Assembly (NCBI GenBank): GCA_013339895.1 | Contig: JABACO010000016.1 | Location: 310,001-374,000, forward strand | From: Ephydatia muelleri | Lineage: Eukaryota; Porifera; Demospongiae; Spongillida; Spongillidae | Length of the DNA: 64,000 nt | Reading direction: 5' to 3' | Part shown: positions 1 to 12,163 of the stretch, piece after piece | Layout: each line of letters starts with the position of its first letter | Position numbering within the stretch: position 1 is the first letter of the stretch | The notes under the pieces: generated by a model | Told to the model about the DNA's origin: nothing | The model's input: the letters and a program-made list of their open reading frames with translations, nothing else | The model's database searches: none | Position numbers and translations under genes: made by a program

Positions 1-605
1 TTGTGTGATGATGTCTGTGTTTGCATGTATTTGGTGATGTATGAATATTGGATGGTTGTGTGTGTGGATGGGGGTGTGTGGGGGTGGGGTTGGTGTTTAG
101 GGGTGGGTAGTGTGTGTTGTGTGGGGTGTGGGGATGTGGGTGGTGATGGGTGTGTGGGTGGGTGTGGTGTTATGTGGTGTAGGTGTGTGTTGTGGGGTGG
201 GTGTTATGTGGTGTTATTGGGTGGTGGGGGGTGTGGTGGTAGGTGTGGTTATTGTGGTGGTGGGTTGTGGGGGTTATGTGTGTGTTATTGTGGTGTGTGG
301 TGTGGTGTTATGGTGTGTTATTGTGTGTGTGTGGGTGTGGTGTATGTGTGTGTTATTGTGTTGTTGTGGGTTGGTTGTTATGTGTGTGTTATGTGTTGGT
401 GGGTATGTGTGTGTTATTGTGTGTTGGTGTGGGTATGTGTGTGTTATTGTGTGTTGTGTGGGTGTGTGTTATTGTGTGTTGGTGTGGGTATGTGTGTGTT
501 ATTGTGTGTGTGGGTATGTGTGTGTTATGTGTGTTGTGTGGGTGTGGTGTTATGTGTGTTATTGTGTGGGTGTGGGTGTGTATGCTAACACTCTCATTGG
601 TACAG
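1..605. repeat. GT-rich low-complexity intron of AP3M1
   Basis: The stretch is a degenerate array of GTGTGTTATTGTG-like units ending in a CTCTCATTGGTACAG acceptor at 605. It opens long Cys/Val/Gly-rich frames with no conserved content. It lies just upstream of an AP3M1 exon, so it is most simply intronic sequence of that gene. Confidence 0.75.
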
Positions 606-1478
<873 letters not shown>

Positions 1479-2407
1479 ACGAAGTACTCAGTCTATTTGA
1501 ACAAAAGTTGTGTGGTTAGGTGGTTTGTGTTGGTGTATATATGAAATTAGAATATGTCCAGTTTTATTATCCATGCAAATGACAGAAAAGGAGATAACCA
1601 CAAACCTGGAAATAATATTAGCAAGAGCAGCAAGGCATAGAGACAAGCAGGCATAGACAAGCAGGCATAGACAAGCAGGCATAGAGACAAGCAGGCATAG
1701 ACAATGTATGAAGGATCATTTGCATGTGGTGCACGGTGCCCTAGATGTGAAGATACTGCATTCTCTGGAGAGAGTCTCTGTGGTCATTTTCTGTTATATT
1801 TCCACTGTCTTCACTGCCTCCTGGAGTGTTGTATCTGGGAGGGGAGGTATTTTGACTTACACTGATGCTTAATAGCAGTGATGCTTACTCGAGAGTGAAT
1901 TCTTCGCTCTGACCAAGCAGATCGCTGTACTGTTCTATCTCGTTACCAGTTAATCTGTGCCAATGCATACAGAATGCAATTTCATGACATAATCCACTGC
2001 CAGTCACGCCACTTACACCAGTGAGTCCAATGTGGTGCGCTCCAGAAAGGACTTGATATTACCAATGCTATCCTTGCCAATCAAGTTATTACGAAGCCTG
2101 TAATGGTAAGAGAACTTAGTACACTTCCTGTGGGATGTGTGTGACCAAACCATGCCTCTTACATTAGTTCTTTTATATTTTCACATTGTAACACAGAGTC
2201 TAGTAGTATCTTCAAACTTGGCTCGCAAATTTTGTTGTTGGGAAGGCTGAATACGAATGCGATGCTTAAGACTGCATGTGTGGATACACATACCTAAGCT
2301 CTGTGATACTTCTATTTTTGAGTAGGTCTCGACAAAACAGTTTCATCGCCTCCGGTCGACCCAGCTCGGTGTTCGAGACTCTATCGGTAGAAATTGCATT
2401 TATGTTT
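1479..2407. other. intergenic region, convergent gene ends
   Basis: No exon was recognised between the AP3M1 stop and the stop of the next gene on the minus strand. It contains a short 14-bp tandem repeat (ACAAGCAGGCATAG, about four copies, 1640-1700). Confidence 0.6.
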
Positions 2408-3522
2408 TTATAAAATTACGAGACGCAGAATGCAAAGCCCTAACTCGAGTTTGGAGATGCCGCAGTTTGGATCACTAATTCTTGACAGCAGGTCTAGCAG
2501 TTCCACACCGTTCAGCGCATCGTATCTGCACTCGCTTGTCTTCCCCAGCTCTTGCGAGGTCTCTTCTGTAGTGCCTGGACCTGCCCGGACCTCCGCCCCC
2601 CTCGTCTTTTGCATACCTTTCAACGAGACGGGCTTGAAGGCGGAAGCACGCGACGATACGTCCTGTGAATGAAGGAAACGCTCCTGCTCCGGCTCAGCGT
2701 CATTGCGGAAAGCTCCATTGGTGGGTCGCGTGTTGTGCCTGACCCCGCCATGCGTGGACACAAGTTGGGACACGGCCCGTGACCTCTCGCGAGGGCGGTG
2801 CGGGGGGCGTGGTGGGCTGGGGAAGCTCTGGGAAAGGCTAGCCTGTTGCCCACCGGTGAATGTAGGCCTTGGTAGTGCGTAGTGCGCCTGGCAAGGTCCG
2901 GGTTGCGATAGGTACAGCTCTGAGCGGTGAGATGATTGGATGCTTGCGTCGTCCTGGGAATAGAACGCTTTCTTGCGACTGTGAAGGTGTTTTGAACTCG
3001 CATCAGTGTTTCTCGGCTGTAGCTGTAAAGGCGTTTTAGGCTGCTGGGTCTTGACGTCTTCGCCTATGTTGTCGGATGTGCGTAGGTCAGTAGCGAGGAG
3101 GGTTGCGAGCGAGTGATCCGTTGGTGACAAGCACGTCCCCGAATCAGAGCTGCGAGAGTCCGCCCACTGTGGCATACTAAGGTTCCCGGGATTAGGATGA
3201 GGTTGAAATGACGTTTGCGCACGAGGAAATTGTGTACCTGCAAGAGATGAATGATGGGTGTGTGTACCATGCAAGAGATGGATGATGGGGGTGTGTACCA
3301 TGCAGGCGTCAGTGCAATCATGTCTGCATGCTGTGGTCCATGAGGACACTTACTGAGAGATTGAAAGAAATGTATCTTCCGTCTGGCATGTTCCAACTCA
3401 TACCTCATGGCATCCATGTCAGCTAGGAGATGGTAATACATACGAGCATAGTAGTCTCTTCTGTCCTGGGACTTTCTGAGCTTCCTTCGCAACTTTTCGT
3501 TCTCAACAACTAGGAAGGCCAT
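2408..3522 (-). CDS. unrecognised coiled-coil / disordered protein
   Basis: I do not recognise this gene. On the minus strand an exon from 3522 reads MAFLVVENEKLRRKLRK and on to QSLS, a basic amphipathic helix likely to form a coiled coil. It is spliced (donor GTAAGTGTCC, acceptor CTCTTGCAG near 3239) to a long final exon running to the stop at 2408. That exon is rich in Ser, Pro, Gln and Arg and looks disordered except for a hydrophobic tail ending ILRLVIL. Phase is kept across the intron (CTC A|GT ACA). The true start may be further upstream: an open stretch at about 3895-3747 (frame GHRNMIPWEILNRP) ends at GTAGTAAGTG and could be an earlier exon. No enzyme motif is visible. The downstream neighbour on the same strand is MRPS33, whose stop is about 1.1 kb away. 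Confidence 0.55.
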
Positions 3523-3895
3523 CTCTGTTATGTTGCCTGAAATGTATCATGAAACGATCAAATTGTTTTCAAACCAGTCTCCCAGACTTAAATCCTCTTT
3601 GGTGATTAACTAACTTATGACACTGCATGCCACTATCTATCACTGACACTGTACAACAATCAGATGACTACACCTAAAGATATGTGTACATGTTAACCTA
3701 CATCATAAGCTCACCACGCTAAACACACTTACTACCCCTGCGTAGACACTCTCTCCATGATACAAGAAATCATGAATAATGTGATTGGCCCAAGAGAATT
3801 CATGCTTCGTTGACATAAGATTTTTTTCAGTGCAGGGTCTGTTTAAGATCTCCCAGGGTATCATGTTTCTATGTCCAGCAGGTTCCTTTGATGAG

Positions 3896-4629
3896 AAATG
3901 CGCGTCACAGGAAAAGTCCACACACAACAGTGACAGTACGTACGCATACATCTCGTACAGACCACACAGACGAGTTCCAAACAGCCCCCCCACGCTCACT
4001 GTTCACGGGTACCTGGAGATTCATTTGTCTCGAAGTCATTGGTCCTCTGCATTGCCAACGGAAACGGATGCTGCTGAGTAGAGACAGGTGCATATCAGCG
4101 TGCCCACACTGTACTTGTCACCCGATATTCATCCACGAAACAAGACATCAAAGCCTCCTATCAATGCATTAACACACTGACTTGGTTTACGAACTGTGTG
4201 CGTATAAGGCGTACGTAGGGGGTACGGGGTAGGGAGGGGCGTGGACGTTGAGAGATGCCTGCACATGGTCGAGCTAGCGAACTACAAAACACCTTCCGAC
4301 ATACAAGTCACAAACGCACACGCACGTGTACAAAACGACAGCGCGCGCTTGCACCAAAGAGTCAGACCGTTCATTGGCTTCATCCACGCCAAATATTGCC
4401 CAACCAAACACCCCCTCCCCCAGTTGGACCGTTGCTGGCTTTGCATACATCGCAGGCAACAACAAACCTCAAAATTGCTCTGCGCTGCACGGTCACTTCC
4501 AGCCCGCATAAACCACCTATGCTATCTGGCTCAAGAGCGTATACAAGTGGGAGGGGCTGCGACGTAACTTCCGGTGAATAATAAACTATTCATTATACGT
4601 GGACACATACACACGAGAAGTATGGACGA
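3896..4629. other. non-coding stretch between two minus-strand genes
   Basis: Only short overlapping open frames on both strands are seen, with no splice-consistent conserved protein. It probably holds the promoter and 5' UTR of the 2408-3522 gene and the 3' UTR of MRPS33. Several CACGTG-like and alternating purine-pyrimidine runs occur near 4310-4350. Confidence 0.4.
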
Positions 4630-5120
4630 CTATTTCTTCTTTCCTCCTTTCTTCGTTGCTCGTTTTCCTTCTCCTGCAAGAAGCCACACAGCTGTCACCA
4701 ATGCATTTACATAACTTAACTGCTCACCTTTCTTGGTAGGCCCTTTCCCTCTGGCTCTACGCTGTGCGTCCATAGCATCCTGGAAATCCTGTTGTGCACA
4801 GAGGAAGTTAAAACAACATGCAATGAACGAAGGATTGCATGAACATGATTATTGGGCCACGTCTTTCAAATCCCTATCTGCAACACACCAGACCTTTCAA
4901 TTTCATTCCTGGTCTTCGTGGCAGCACAACAGGCATCCCTAACTCACCAGATGTTCATCCACATATAGTCCCAGGTGCCTCAGTCTGAGCAGAAGTGTGT
5001 TGTACTGCTGTATTGGAGGGTACCAGTTTGGAAGGTCTCTTTGCCATGGCCTCTGAGCAAAGAGCTTCACTACTTTATAGTCTCTGTTAGGAACAAACAC
5101 CCAGTAAGTGTGCATGCACA

Positions 5121-5177
<57 letters not shown>

Positions 5178-5470
5178 ACACAATGGCATGGACGCAGACA
5201 TACACGCACATGTACGCACATATCTGCAAACGCACGTGCGGGCGCTGCATATATATATATATATTATGGATGTATACGCACGTCACATGACACGCACACA
5301 CGTGTTACGTTTCGTGTGGTGCAATGCTTAGCAGTGTTCCGCAGGGAGAGGGAGCCTTACAACGTCACGAGAAACAGCTCTTACTGGGGTGTAGTTTTCC
5401 TAACAACACCTCCAAATACCCTGGCACCAAGACGTGCCAATCTCTTTGCAGCGTTAAGTTCCACAGACAT
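4630..5470 (-). CDS. MRPS33: mitochondrial ribosomal protein S33
   Basis: A small-subunit protein of the mitochondrial ribosome, encoded in four minus-strand exons. Exon 1 is about 5470-5410 (MSVELNAAKRLARLGARVFG), exon 2 about 5081-4948 (DYKVVKLFAQRPWQRD, then LRHLGLYVDEHL), exon 3 4788-4728 (DFQDAMDAQRRARGKGP) and exon 4 4673-4630 (GEGKRATKKGGKKK, stop TAG). The KVVKLF, WYPP, LRxLGLYxDEH and basic GEGKRA tail blocks are the family hallmarks, and the total of about 100 residues matches the usual length. Exons 2 to 4 join in phase; the exon 1/2 junction was set by frame and could move by two bases. It is divergent from the SLF2-like gene, with about 420 bp between the two ATGs. Confidence 0.92.
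5120..5177. repeat. (CA)n microsatellite
   Basis: About 27 CA units in the first MRPS33 intron, directly upstream of exon 2. Confidence 0.97.
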
Positions 5471-5890
5471 CCCTTTGGGCCGTTTATCTCCACCCAGAGC
5501 CCACCTGAATCCGTATATTACGTCCGCCAATAATCGTAACAATTGTAAATTTAAATAATTAACTGTTCATTTCTCCCATAGTCTACTAATCTTAGATTCT
5601 ATGCTTCTCCTTTCTGGTTGTTCGTTGATCCCACCATCTATGTCCCAACGCATCACGAGGGGCGTTCAAACTCGTATCGGTATCGCAGGATTTTTGTTGC
5701 CAGGCTATTTGAAACGTTTCGGCAGCGCAATGAGCGTGCAGCAACGTTGAAATGTTGCTGCTCTAGCAGTATATTATTTATTTTCACTTTCGTTGCATAA
5801 TTATTGAAAGCATTTTTTCTTAACCTTCCCCTGCTCCCAAAATGTTATTTTTGGTTCGAATTTAATAATTATACCGCACGTGATTTGAAA
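5471..5890. promoter_or_regulatory. divergent promoter region MRPS33 / SLF2-like
   Basis: The 420-bp interval between two divergent start codons has no conserved coding content. It should contain both promoters; I see no clear TATA box. Confidence 0.45.
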
Positions 5891-7767
5891 ATGGATCCGT
5901 TTTCGAGCGACGAAGAAGATATACAATTTTCGCAAGAGAGCGATAGTCACGACTTGCCGGACATAAGTTTTTCAAAACCCTCACCCTTGCTATTGCGTGA
6001 GGACCGCCCCGTGACGCCACCTGTCGTGCCCGCACTGCTTAGTGTATCAACTTCGCAATCGACAGAAATAGCATCGTTTACGTCACTTGAGCATCTGTCG
6101 CCACTGAAAGCGGCTGGAGTGGCTCAAAAGTTAAAGGCAGACGCCAAGTTGTTGCAGAAAGCCAATGACCTCAGCAAAGATATTATATGCAAAGAAGAAA
6201 TGGATCGAAAGGTTAAAGATCGCACTTTAAAATGGGTGGTTCATGGTTACACTTTCACCTATTGCAGATTGAGGCCATCAAGCTAGAAGGGGGCATAGTG
6301 AACATGGCTAAACGGTTAGGAGAAATAATATCCCGATCAGAAGAGGAGGAAGAAGAAGGGATTCCAATGACACCTGATGGTCAACTGCAGCCATACCACC
6401 TGATGAGGTGTGGCTCGGGTAGTGATGGAGCTCCTTTCCTCTCTATAAAACCACCAGGAAGGATCCTCTTCACAAAGCCGGCATCATTCCTCACAGAGTT
6501 GTACCCACCTGGTCTTGATGCAGCGTCTGCACATCCATTGGATGGTCTCCTCACTCAAGACAACTCGCTGGTCCTTAGGAATGTCATCATGACTGGAGTA
6601 TTGTCCCTCAGCTTCCGGGATAGACCCTACCCTTCTGCTGTATGGGCGTGGCTGTTTCAGCTCATGTGCAAGTCACATGACACGTCTCTGTGCAAGGCTT
6701 CATTCAAGACGTTAAATGAGTTGGTATTAAATGGGAGGCAACGCAACTTTGTTCTCTGGTGCCCACCTCTGATGGACATACAAGATGCCTTGATTGACCT
6801 TGGGGCCAGTAGAGAGAATGTCTTGTGTGACCTTGGGGCCAGTAGAGAGAATGTCTTGTGTGACCTTGGGGCCAGTAGAGAGAATGTCTTGTGTGACCTT
6901 GGGGCCAGTAGAGAGAATGTCTTGTGTGACCTTGCCTACAGAGATTTGGACACGGATTGCACAAATGATGTATTTGTTCCTGCCCCTCCCCCTCAGGTGT
7001 CCCCTCCCCCTCAGGTGTCCCATCCTGCCCCTCCCCCTCAGGTATCCCATCCTGCCCCTCCCCCTCAGGTATCCCATCTTCACCTGACCTGCCTTGTAAG
7101 ATTCATGAACACATGTGTGCAGGGCTACTCTGCAGTACCTTACAGCCTCGAGGAGCTGCACAGTATCATCTTGTTCCTAGTAAAGGTGTCATTGGATCCG
7201 GCTGTCTGTGGTACTGTGATGATCTGCCACATATCTCAGTGTATTGGCACATTGCTAGAAAGCATTCCTGAAGATAGCTGGCCACAGTCCCAGGCACAGC
7301 TATGTGCTAAACTAGAGGATCTCTCAGTACACCATTGTAACCAGCTGTACATAGCCCAGGTTATTTCAAGCCTATCAGGGAGACAGAAGCAGGCAATGAG
7401 GCTGTACGTGAAGCATTGCATTGGACGTTTGACTGGTGTGGATCTTGCATTGGAAGATGTCGACTTTGTGAGGAATGTTATATTGTGTTATTACAGGATC
7501 AAGTCTTCTCAATATGACTACAGCCAGATGTTCTCGGTGTTAAAGATGCTAAACTTGTACATGCCTCCCTCCAAGATGAAATGGGCTTCGGCTGACAATA
7601 AACAGCAGTTTGTGCGTGTTCTGGCTCATTTTGCTTCTCAGCTTAAAGACCGCGTCTCTTCTAATGTTGAGGTCGCAGTGATCAAGAGTTATCTCATGGA
7701 TATCAAAATGGAGCTGGACAGCCAGATTGTCCCTGATGGGCCGCGGCAACAAACACTTCCATTCTGA
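5891..7767 (+). CDS. SLF2/FAM178-like SMC5/6 localisation factor
   Basis: Two exons, 5891-6235 and 6268-7767, encode about 614 residues. The first begins MDPFSSDEEDIQFSQES, an acidic disordered N-terminus. The second carries a helical domain resembling the C-terminal domain of FAM178/SLF2, the factor that recruits the SMC5/6 complex to damaged or foreign DNA. Blocks that align by pattern are PSAVWAWLFQLM, CAKLEDLSVHHCNQLYIAQV followed by SGRQKQAMRLYVKH, and a terminal LKDRVSSNVEVAVIKSYL. The animal family is usually longer, with a longer disordered N-terminus. Two oddities: the intron is only 32 nt, and the exon holds a fourfold 33-bp in-frame repeat (11-residue unit CDLGASRENVL) followed by PPPQVSHPA repeats. 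Family membership is an inference from pattern; the reading frame itself is certain. Confidence 0.75.
6794..7081 (+). repeat. in-frame coding minisatellites
   Basis: Four near-perfect 33-bp units (6797-6930) encode DLGASRENVLC. They are followed by 15-27-bp CCCCCTCAGGTGTCCCATCC-type units (6985-7080) encoding PPPQVSHPA. Both unit lengths are multiples of three and keep the SLF2-like frame open. Confidence 0.95.
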
Positions 7768-8036
7768 AAGTATATGTATCCCGTGTAACCTGCACATGTA
7801 TTGGACAATTATGAATAATGGTACGGGGGAAGACCTTGCGTCATAAAACGTCATAGCGATTATTACCACGTGGAAATGAAAAGAACATTTGTCGAGGTCT
7901 GTCTGTCTGTGCACTTAGTGACTCACGGTTAGATCATTGGCGCACCATTCGCACATGTTTCGCATAGGAAAAACTGCAAGCGTTGGCGTCGAAAAAGGCG
8001 AAGACTACCAAACATGGACGAGCGGTGAATGAATTA
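7768..8036. promoter_or_regulatory. intergenic / SPOUT1 5' region
   Basis: Between the SLF2-like stop and the first in-frame ATG of SPOUT1. A frame open from 7968 gives basic residues (ASKKAKTTKHGRAVNEL) but lacks an ATG, so it is either 5' UTR or coding sequence whose start codon lies in an earlier exon. Confidence 0.4.
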
Positions 8037-10381
8037 ATGCCGACCGAAAACAAAGAGAAACCACTTCAACTCACTGACTCCTGTAAGACTATACTTGTTT
8101 TTTGTACCAAACCCACTTCGCCCACACGTAATCTTGCGTCACGATCTCCATGTTTGTACACACACGCGGGCGACCCGCCCATCTCATTTTGATATTGGTC
8201 AACTGAAAACTAAACCAGAACCTTTACATAATAATTGTTTTTAATTACTAAATCTTTATTTGTGCGTAGACAGACCTTCAGACGCATGTGAATGAGTCCA
8301 TTTGCACAAGGACACTTCCTTAGCCACCATAGCTGCTTACATCTTTATTTCTTATGTGTGTAAAGGCCTCCATTTTATACTTACCACAAAATAAGCATGC
8401 ACTAGGGACAGCTGTAGCAACAGTGTCTAACAGAGCAGTTGTGTGTGCAGTTTAACCCATATCAGAGATAATTGTATTACTGACGCAGTGTGTTGTATAT
8501 TTGTTCTTGTGTCTCCAGTGATAGACTAAAGTGGAATGAACCAGAAATATCTTTATAATGGATAGATTTAGACATCACAGACAGTTGTACACACAGTGGC
8601 ATACATGCCTTGTCTGTTCACATTAGCCAAGCCAAAGACTGGAGAGGCCAATCACTACACAGTCAGCATCGCCCTCCCTGGATCCATTGTGGATGGTGTG
8701 CTTCTTCCAGAACTGAAAACCTACCTGGCAGGGCAGGTAGGATTATGTGTTAGAACTGAACAGGTGGCTTTCAATCATTACCTTTGTTCAGATTGGCAGG
8801 CTGGCAGCAGTGTTTTGTGTCGATGAAATTGTGGTGTTCAATGAAGCGGGCTGCACCAAGTTGGTCATGTGTGCTATCTGAGCAATCAAATGCATTATTT
8901 CCTGTCATCTGTAGTCAGGCAACACTGGTGTCTGAAACCAGTAAAAACAGCTCTGCAGCCTTCTTATCTCGAGTATTGCAGTACCTCGAAACACCTCAGT
9001 ATGTGCCTGTCTGCCTGTGTACGTGTGCCTGTGTGGCCCAGGGGGTTTGCTACAGTAGGGGTTTGCTACAGTAGGGGTTTGCTACAGTAGGGGTTTGCTA
9101 CAGTAGGGGTTTGCTACAGTAGGGGAGTGTGATGAGTTGCTGAAGCTCTCACCTGTACAATTTTCATTTCTAGGTACCTCAGAAAGATGCTATTCCCATT
9201 GCATCCTGACCTCAAGTTTGCTGGTCCTGTGAGTCATGCTATCTAACATCAGGTGATCATGGGTTGTGTCCGAACAAAGGTTTGTTGAACCCATTGGACT
9301 GTTCTCACCATGTGAAGGCTGAGGAGGAGGTGCCCTATAGAGAGGGTGTGGTCTTGGACCGCCCCACGAGTGCTGAGAGAGGCTCCTTCGTTGAGTGTGG
9401 TCTGAAGAAGGTATTTGAAATAATGCCATCTCCACACTAATGAGATGAAATGGCCTTCCTTCTGAAGAATGTTCGTGTAGACAAGCACATACAACCTGGG
9501 GTACGAGTCACGGTCATGATGGAACGCACCCTGAAGAAAGGTCAGTGTAGTTCAGATGTCATGTTTGCTCATGTGTGCATGGTTGTTGCGTCAGCAGATC
9601 CAAAGTACTTTGTGGGGAAGGTTGTGTCCCCTTCCATCCCCCGGATGGAGGCTGGCACCTACTGGGGGTACAGAGTTCGGTTTGCACACAGCTTAGGCGC
9701 CATATTCACTGAGTCGCCATTTGAAGTAAGCGAAACATTTGCATCTCGATTTAATGTTGGGGGGCGTGACCATGGGCACCTGTCTTTGTGTGCAAAGGGT
9801 GGATATGACCTGTCCATTGGCACAGCAGAGAACGGAGATAGTGTAGATGATGTGAGGTGCCTTCCACAGTTCAGGTGAGTACCTTATGCATTCAGTCCTT
9901 CAGTTTCAGTGTGTCCTTCTCACTAGACATCTTCTTGTTGTCTTCGGAGGTCAGAAGGGGCTTGATTACAGCCTGGAGTGCGACGAGGACCTCAAAGTGA
10001 GTGATGCAAGCCTCCTGTTCGATCACTACCTCAACACCTGCCCAGCCCATGGTACCAAATCACTCAGACCAGAGGTGGGCTATGGTTAGAGGGTGTGGTT
10101 AGAGGTGTGGTTAGGAGCATGACAAAGGCGTGTGTGCAGTGTTGTGGTGTGTGTGCAGGACTTGTGATCTAATTTGCATTCTAGGTATGTTATGTTGTTT
10201 TTTTTCATGGTTTGCCGAAACAGTGGAGTGATAATTTGATTAGTTGTGTACGTCACTTGTGTCACTGGGCGTTTGGTTTTGTTTGATAACATAGGAAGTC
10301 TTATTCGTCACCATGTCAACACTGAGACCCATGATCACCAGGAGCATGAGTGAGTGTGCTGGTGGGACAGTAGACAAGTGA
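8037..10381 (+). CDS. SPOUT1: SPOUT domain methyltransferase 1 (CENP-32/C9orf114 family)
   Basis: A knotted SPOUT-fold RNA methyltransferase, linked in vertebrates to spindle and centrosome integrity. Exons recognised: 8037-~8090 (MPTENKEK, start uncertain); 8627-8736 (HYTVSIALPGSIVDGVLLPE, KTYLAGQ); 8792-~8860 (IGRLAAVFCVDEIVVFNEAG); ~8921-9002 (FLSRVLQYLETPQY); ~9175-9229 (YLRKMLFPLHPDLKFAG); ~9281-9410 (LLNPLDCSHHVK, VVLDRPTSAERGSFVECGLKK); 9468-9540 (VRVDKHIQPGVRVTV); ~9600-9725 (AGTYWGYRVRFAHSLGAIF); 9801-9873 (GGYDLSIGTAENGD); 9927-10073 (LLVVFGGQKGLDY, LFDHYLNTCPAHGTKSLR) and 10293-10381 (stop TGA). The LPGSI, FCVDEIVVF, VFGG and NTCP...G(S/T)xxxR blocks are the SAM-site and knot motifs. 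The C-terminal tail is short and diverged. Confidence 0.93.
9043..9127. repeat. 16-bp tandem repeat in SPOUT1 intron
   Basis: Five copies of GGGTTTGCTACAGTAG lie in the intron before the exon beginning near 9175. Confidence 0.95.
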
Positions 10382-10678
10382 CCCATTCCTTATTTCAATT
10401 ATCTGAATGTTTTGGTTCTGTCATCTGCAAATGGTACGTCTGGAGGCCCAGTTGCCTGTATATCTGTTAGTAATTGTACTTAAAGCTTCCTCATGCACAC
10501 ATTTTTATTGCTATGCATGTGCCCCAACACAACAAAAACATACGCCCAGATAGGCCTGCCTTTGACCTGCCTTTGACCTGCCTTTGATCGTTATTGAACA
10601 TATCATGTCCATGCTGTATTGACACGTGCAACACTGGTTATGTACTGATATTAATCCTGGTGTGTTGCATGGCAACGT
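10382..10678. other. short convergent intergenic region
   Basis: Separates the SPOUT1 stop from the PRDM stop. It contains three tandem copies of TTGACCTGCCT at about 10560-10590 and nothing coding that I can support. Confidence 0.5.
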
Positions 10679-12163
10679 TCACAAGGCAGGAGCGTTGTCA
10701 TAGCGATGAGTCTTCATGTGTGACCTCAGACCAGCAGACTGTGTGAACGATCGGCCACAGTGCTTGCACTTGTAAGGCTTCTCTCCAGTGTGCAATCTCT
10801 CGTGACTCTTGAGTGTGGAAGCTTGACAGAAGGTTCTATGGCAGTAACGACATCTGTAGGGCCTCTCCCCAGTGTGGATGCGTGCGTGGGCCCTCAGGCT
10901 GCCTTGAGAGAGGAACACCCTCTTGCATTCCTCGCAGTTCCATGTTGTGCCGTCCTTACTCCGGGAGAACATGCCATACACTAGACTGGAGGAAGGGGAG
11001 GGGGAGGAGGAGGGTGGGGACTCAGTCTGAGCCAAGGGGGGCTCCCCTGATGGGGACCATGCCTGTAGCTCTGGGAGTGGTCTGTAGAGATGTGGTGGAG
11101 ACTTGGATTCAAAATCTTGAGCAGAGTGTATTGGAGCTATATAAGAATGGTAGGATGAGGCCGGTAAGCTTCCTTCTCGCGAAGCGACTTCAACTGATTG
11201 CACCGTCTCTTCGCTGTCACCGATAGGCTCCTCGTCCCCGATACTCACGTCCGCCGCTTGGATCTGCTGACCTGGCGAGAGAGATACGATGCCAAGTTGG
11301 CCAACCGTAGGATCACGCACCTGCAATCATTCCGCACAGGGACGGCAGCATGCGACATCTCGAGGGGATACCCATGTACAGGCTGTACTGCTCCTCGTCA
11401 TACCACACCAGCAGTTCCTCGTGCGCAGCCACATCTCGAGTGGTCTCGAAGTAGAGACATCCGTTGTATGGCTGCACAGCTCGTAAGTTCTGTTCGCCAA
11501 CATGCCTCGCGCACTGGATCAACATCATCCAGTTACCGTACTTGGAGCCGGCTGCATCGATGTAACCTAACAGGACGCCGTCTTGGTAGATCTGTAATCA
11601 GTGAAATGTTAAAGGGTCATGCTTGTGGATATATTATATGTGAACACACACCTCCCAAAGCGACTCGCTGTGGCTGCGATGGTGGCTGTCCAAATGATCT
11701 CTTAAAATCGCCCTTCCAACATACGGACCAAGAAGGGTACCTACATGATGTGTCCGGCACGCGCACTACTTTGATTTATTTCCGTAGAAACGCGGGTGAA
11801 GGGTGTACCTTTTGGAAGCGGTTCCGACGTGTAGACCCCGAGAGCGACAAGATTAACTGCAGATAAGGCGAAATGGAAGATGGAAGGCATGTTTTTGTAC
11901 CCGTTCTGAGCGTCCACTAACATCTTCTCCATCTGTTCGCTGTAACGTCTCACTATATTTTGATGAGTTTTACCTTAGTACTCGCTACAACGATTATACG
12001 CATAGAAAGTGCACTCACTAGACGGCAATGCTTTTCCATAGAGAGAAAATTTTATGACCTCTCTGTTGAAGATGTATCCCTTCGCAGATTTCTCCTCACA
12101 ATCGCCATCGTCAGACGCTGGACTGTCGCCTCGGTGTGTCGCCGTCATCGAAGTCTCTTCCAT
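10679..12163 (-). CDS. PR/SET-domain C2H2 zinc-finger protein (PRDM family)
   Basis: A PRDM transcription/chromatin factor on the minus strand. Exon 1 (12163 to about 12000) begins MEETSMTATHRGDSPAS. Exon 2 (about 11956-11811) reads into LGVYTSEPLPKG. Exon 3 (about 11733-11650) has GPYVGRAILRDHLDSHH, exon 4 IYQDGVLLGYIDAAGSKYGN, then NLRAVQPYNGCLYFETTR and EELLVWYDEEQY. Together they form a complete PR domain of about 130 residues, including the GEQNL and LLVWY signatures. The last exon (from about 11326) carries a Ser/Pro linker and three tandem C2H2 fingers with HTGE(R/K)PY linkers, ending at the stop at 10679. The total is about 440 residues. I cannot say which vertebrate PRDM it is closest to, as there are only three fingers and the SET core is diverged. 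Convergent with SPOUT1. Confidence 0.88.

Noticed and set aside
1..588. 195-residue Cys/Val/Gly-rich open frame
   Set aside because: It is a translation of GT-rich simple sequence inside an AP3M1 intron and uses a TTG start.
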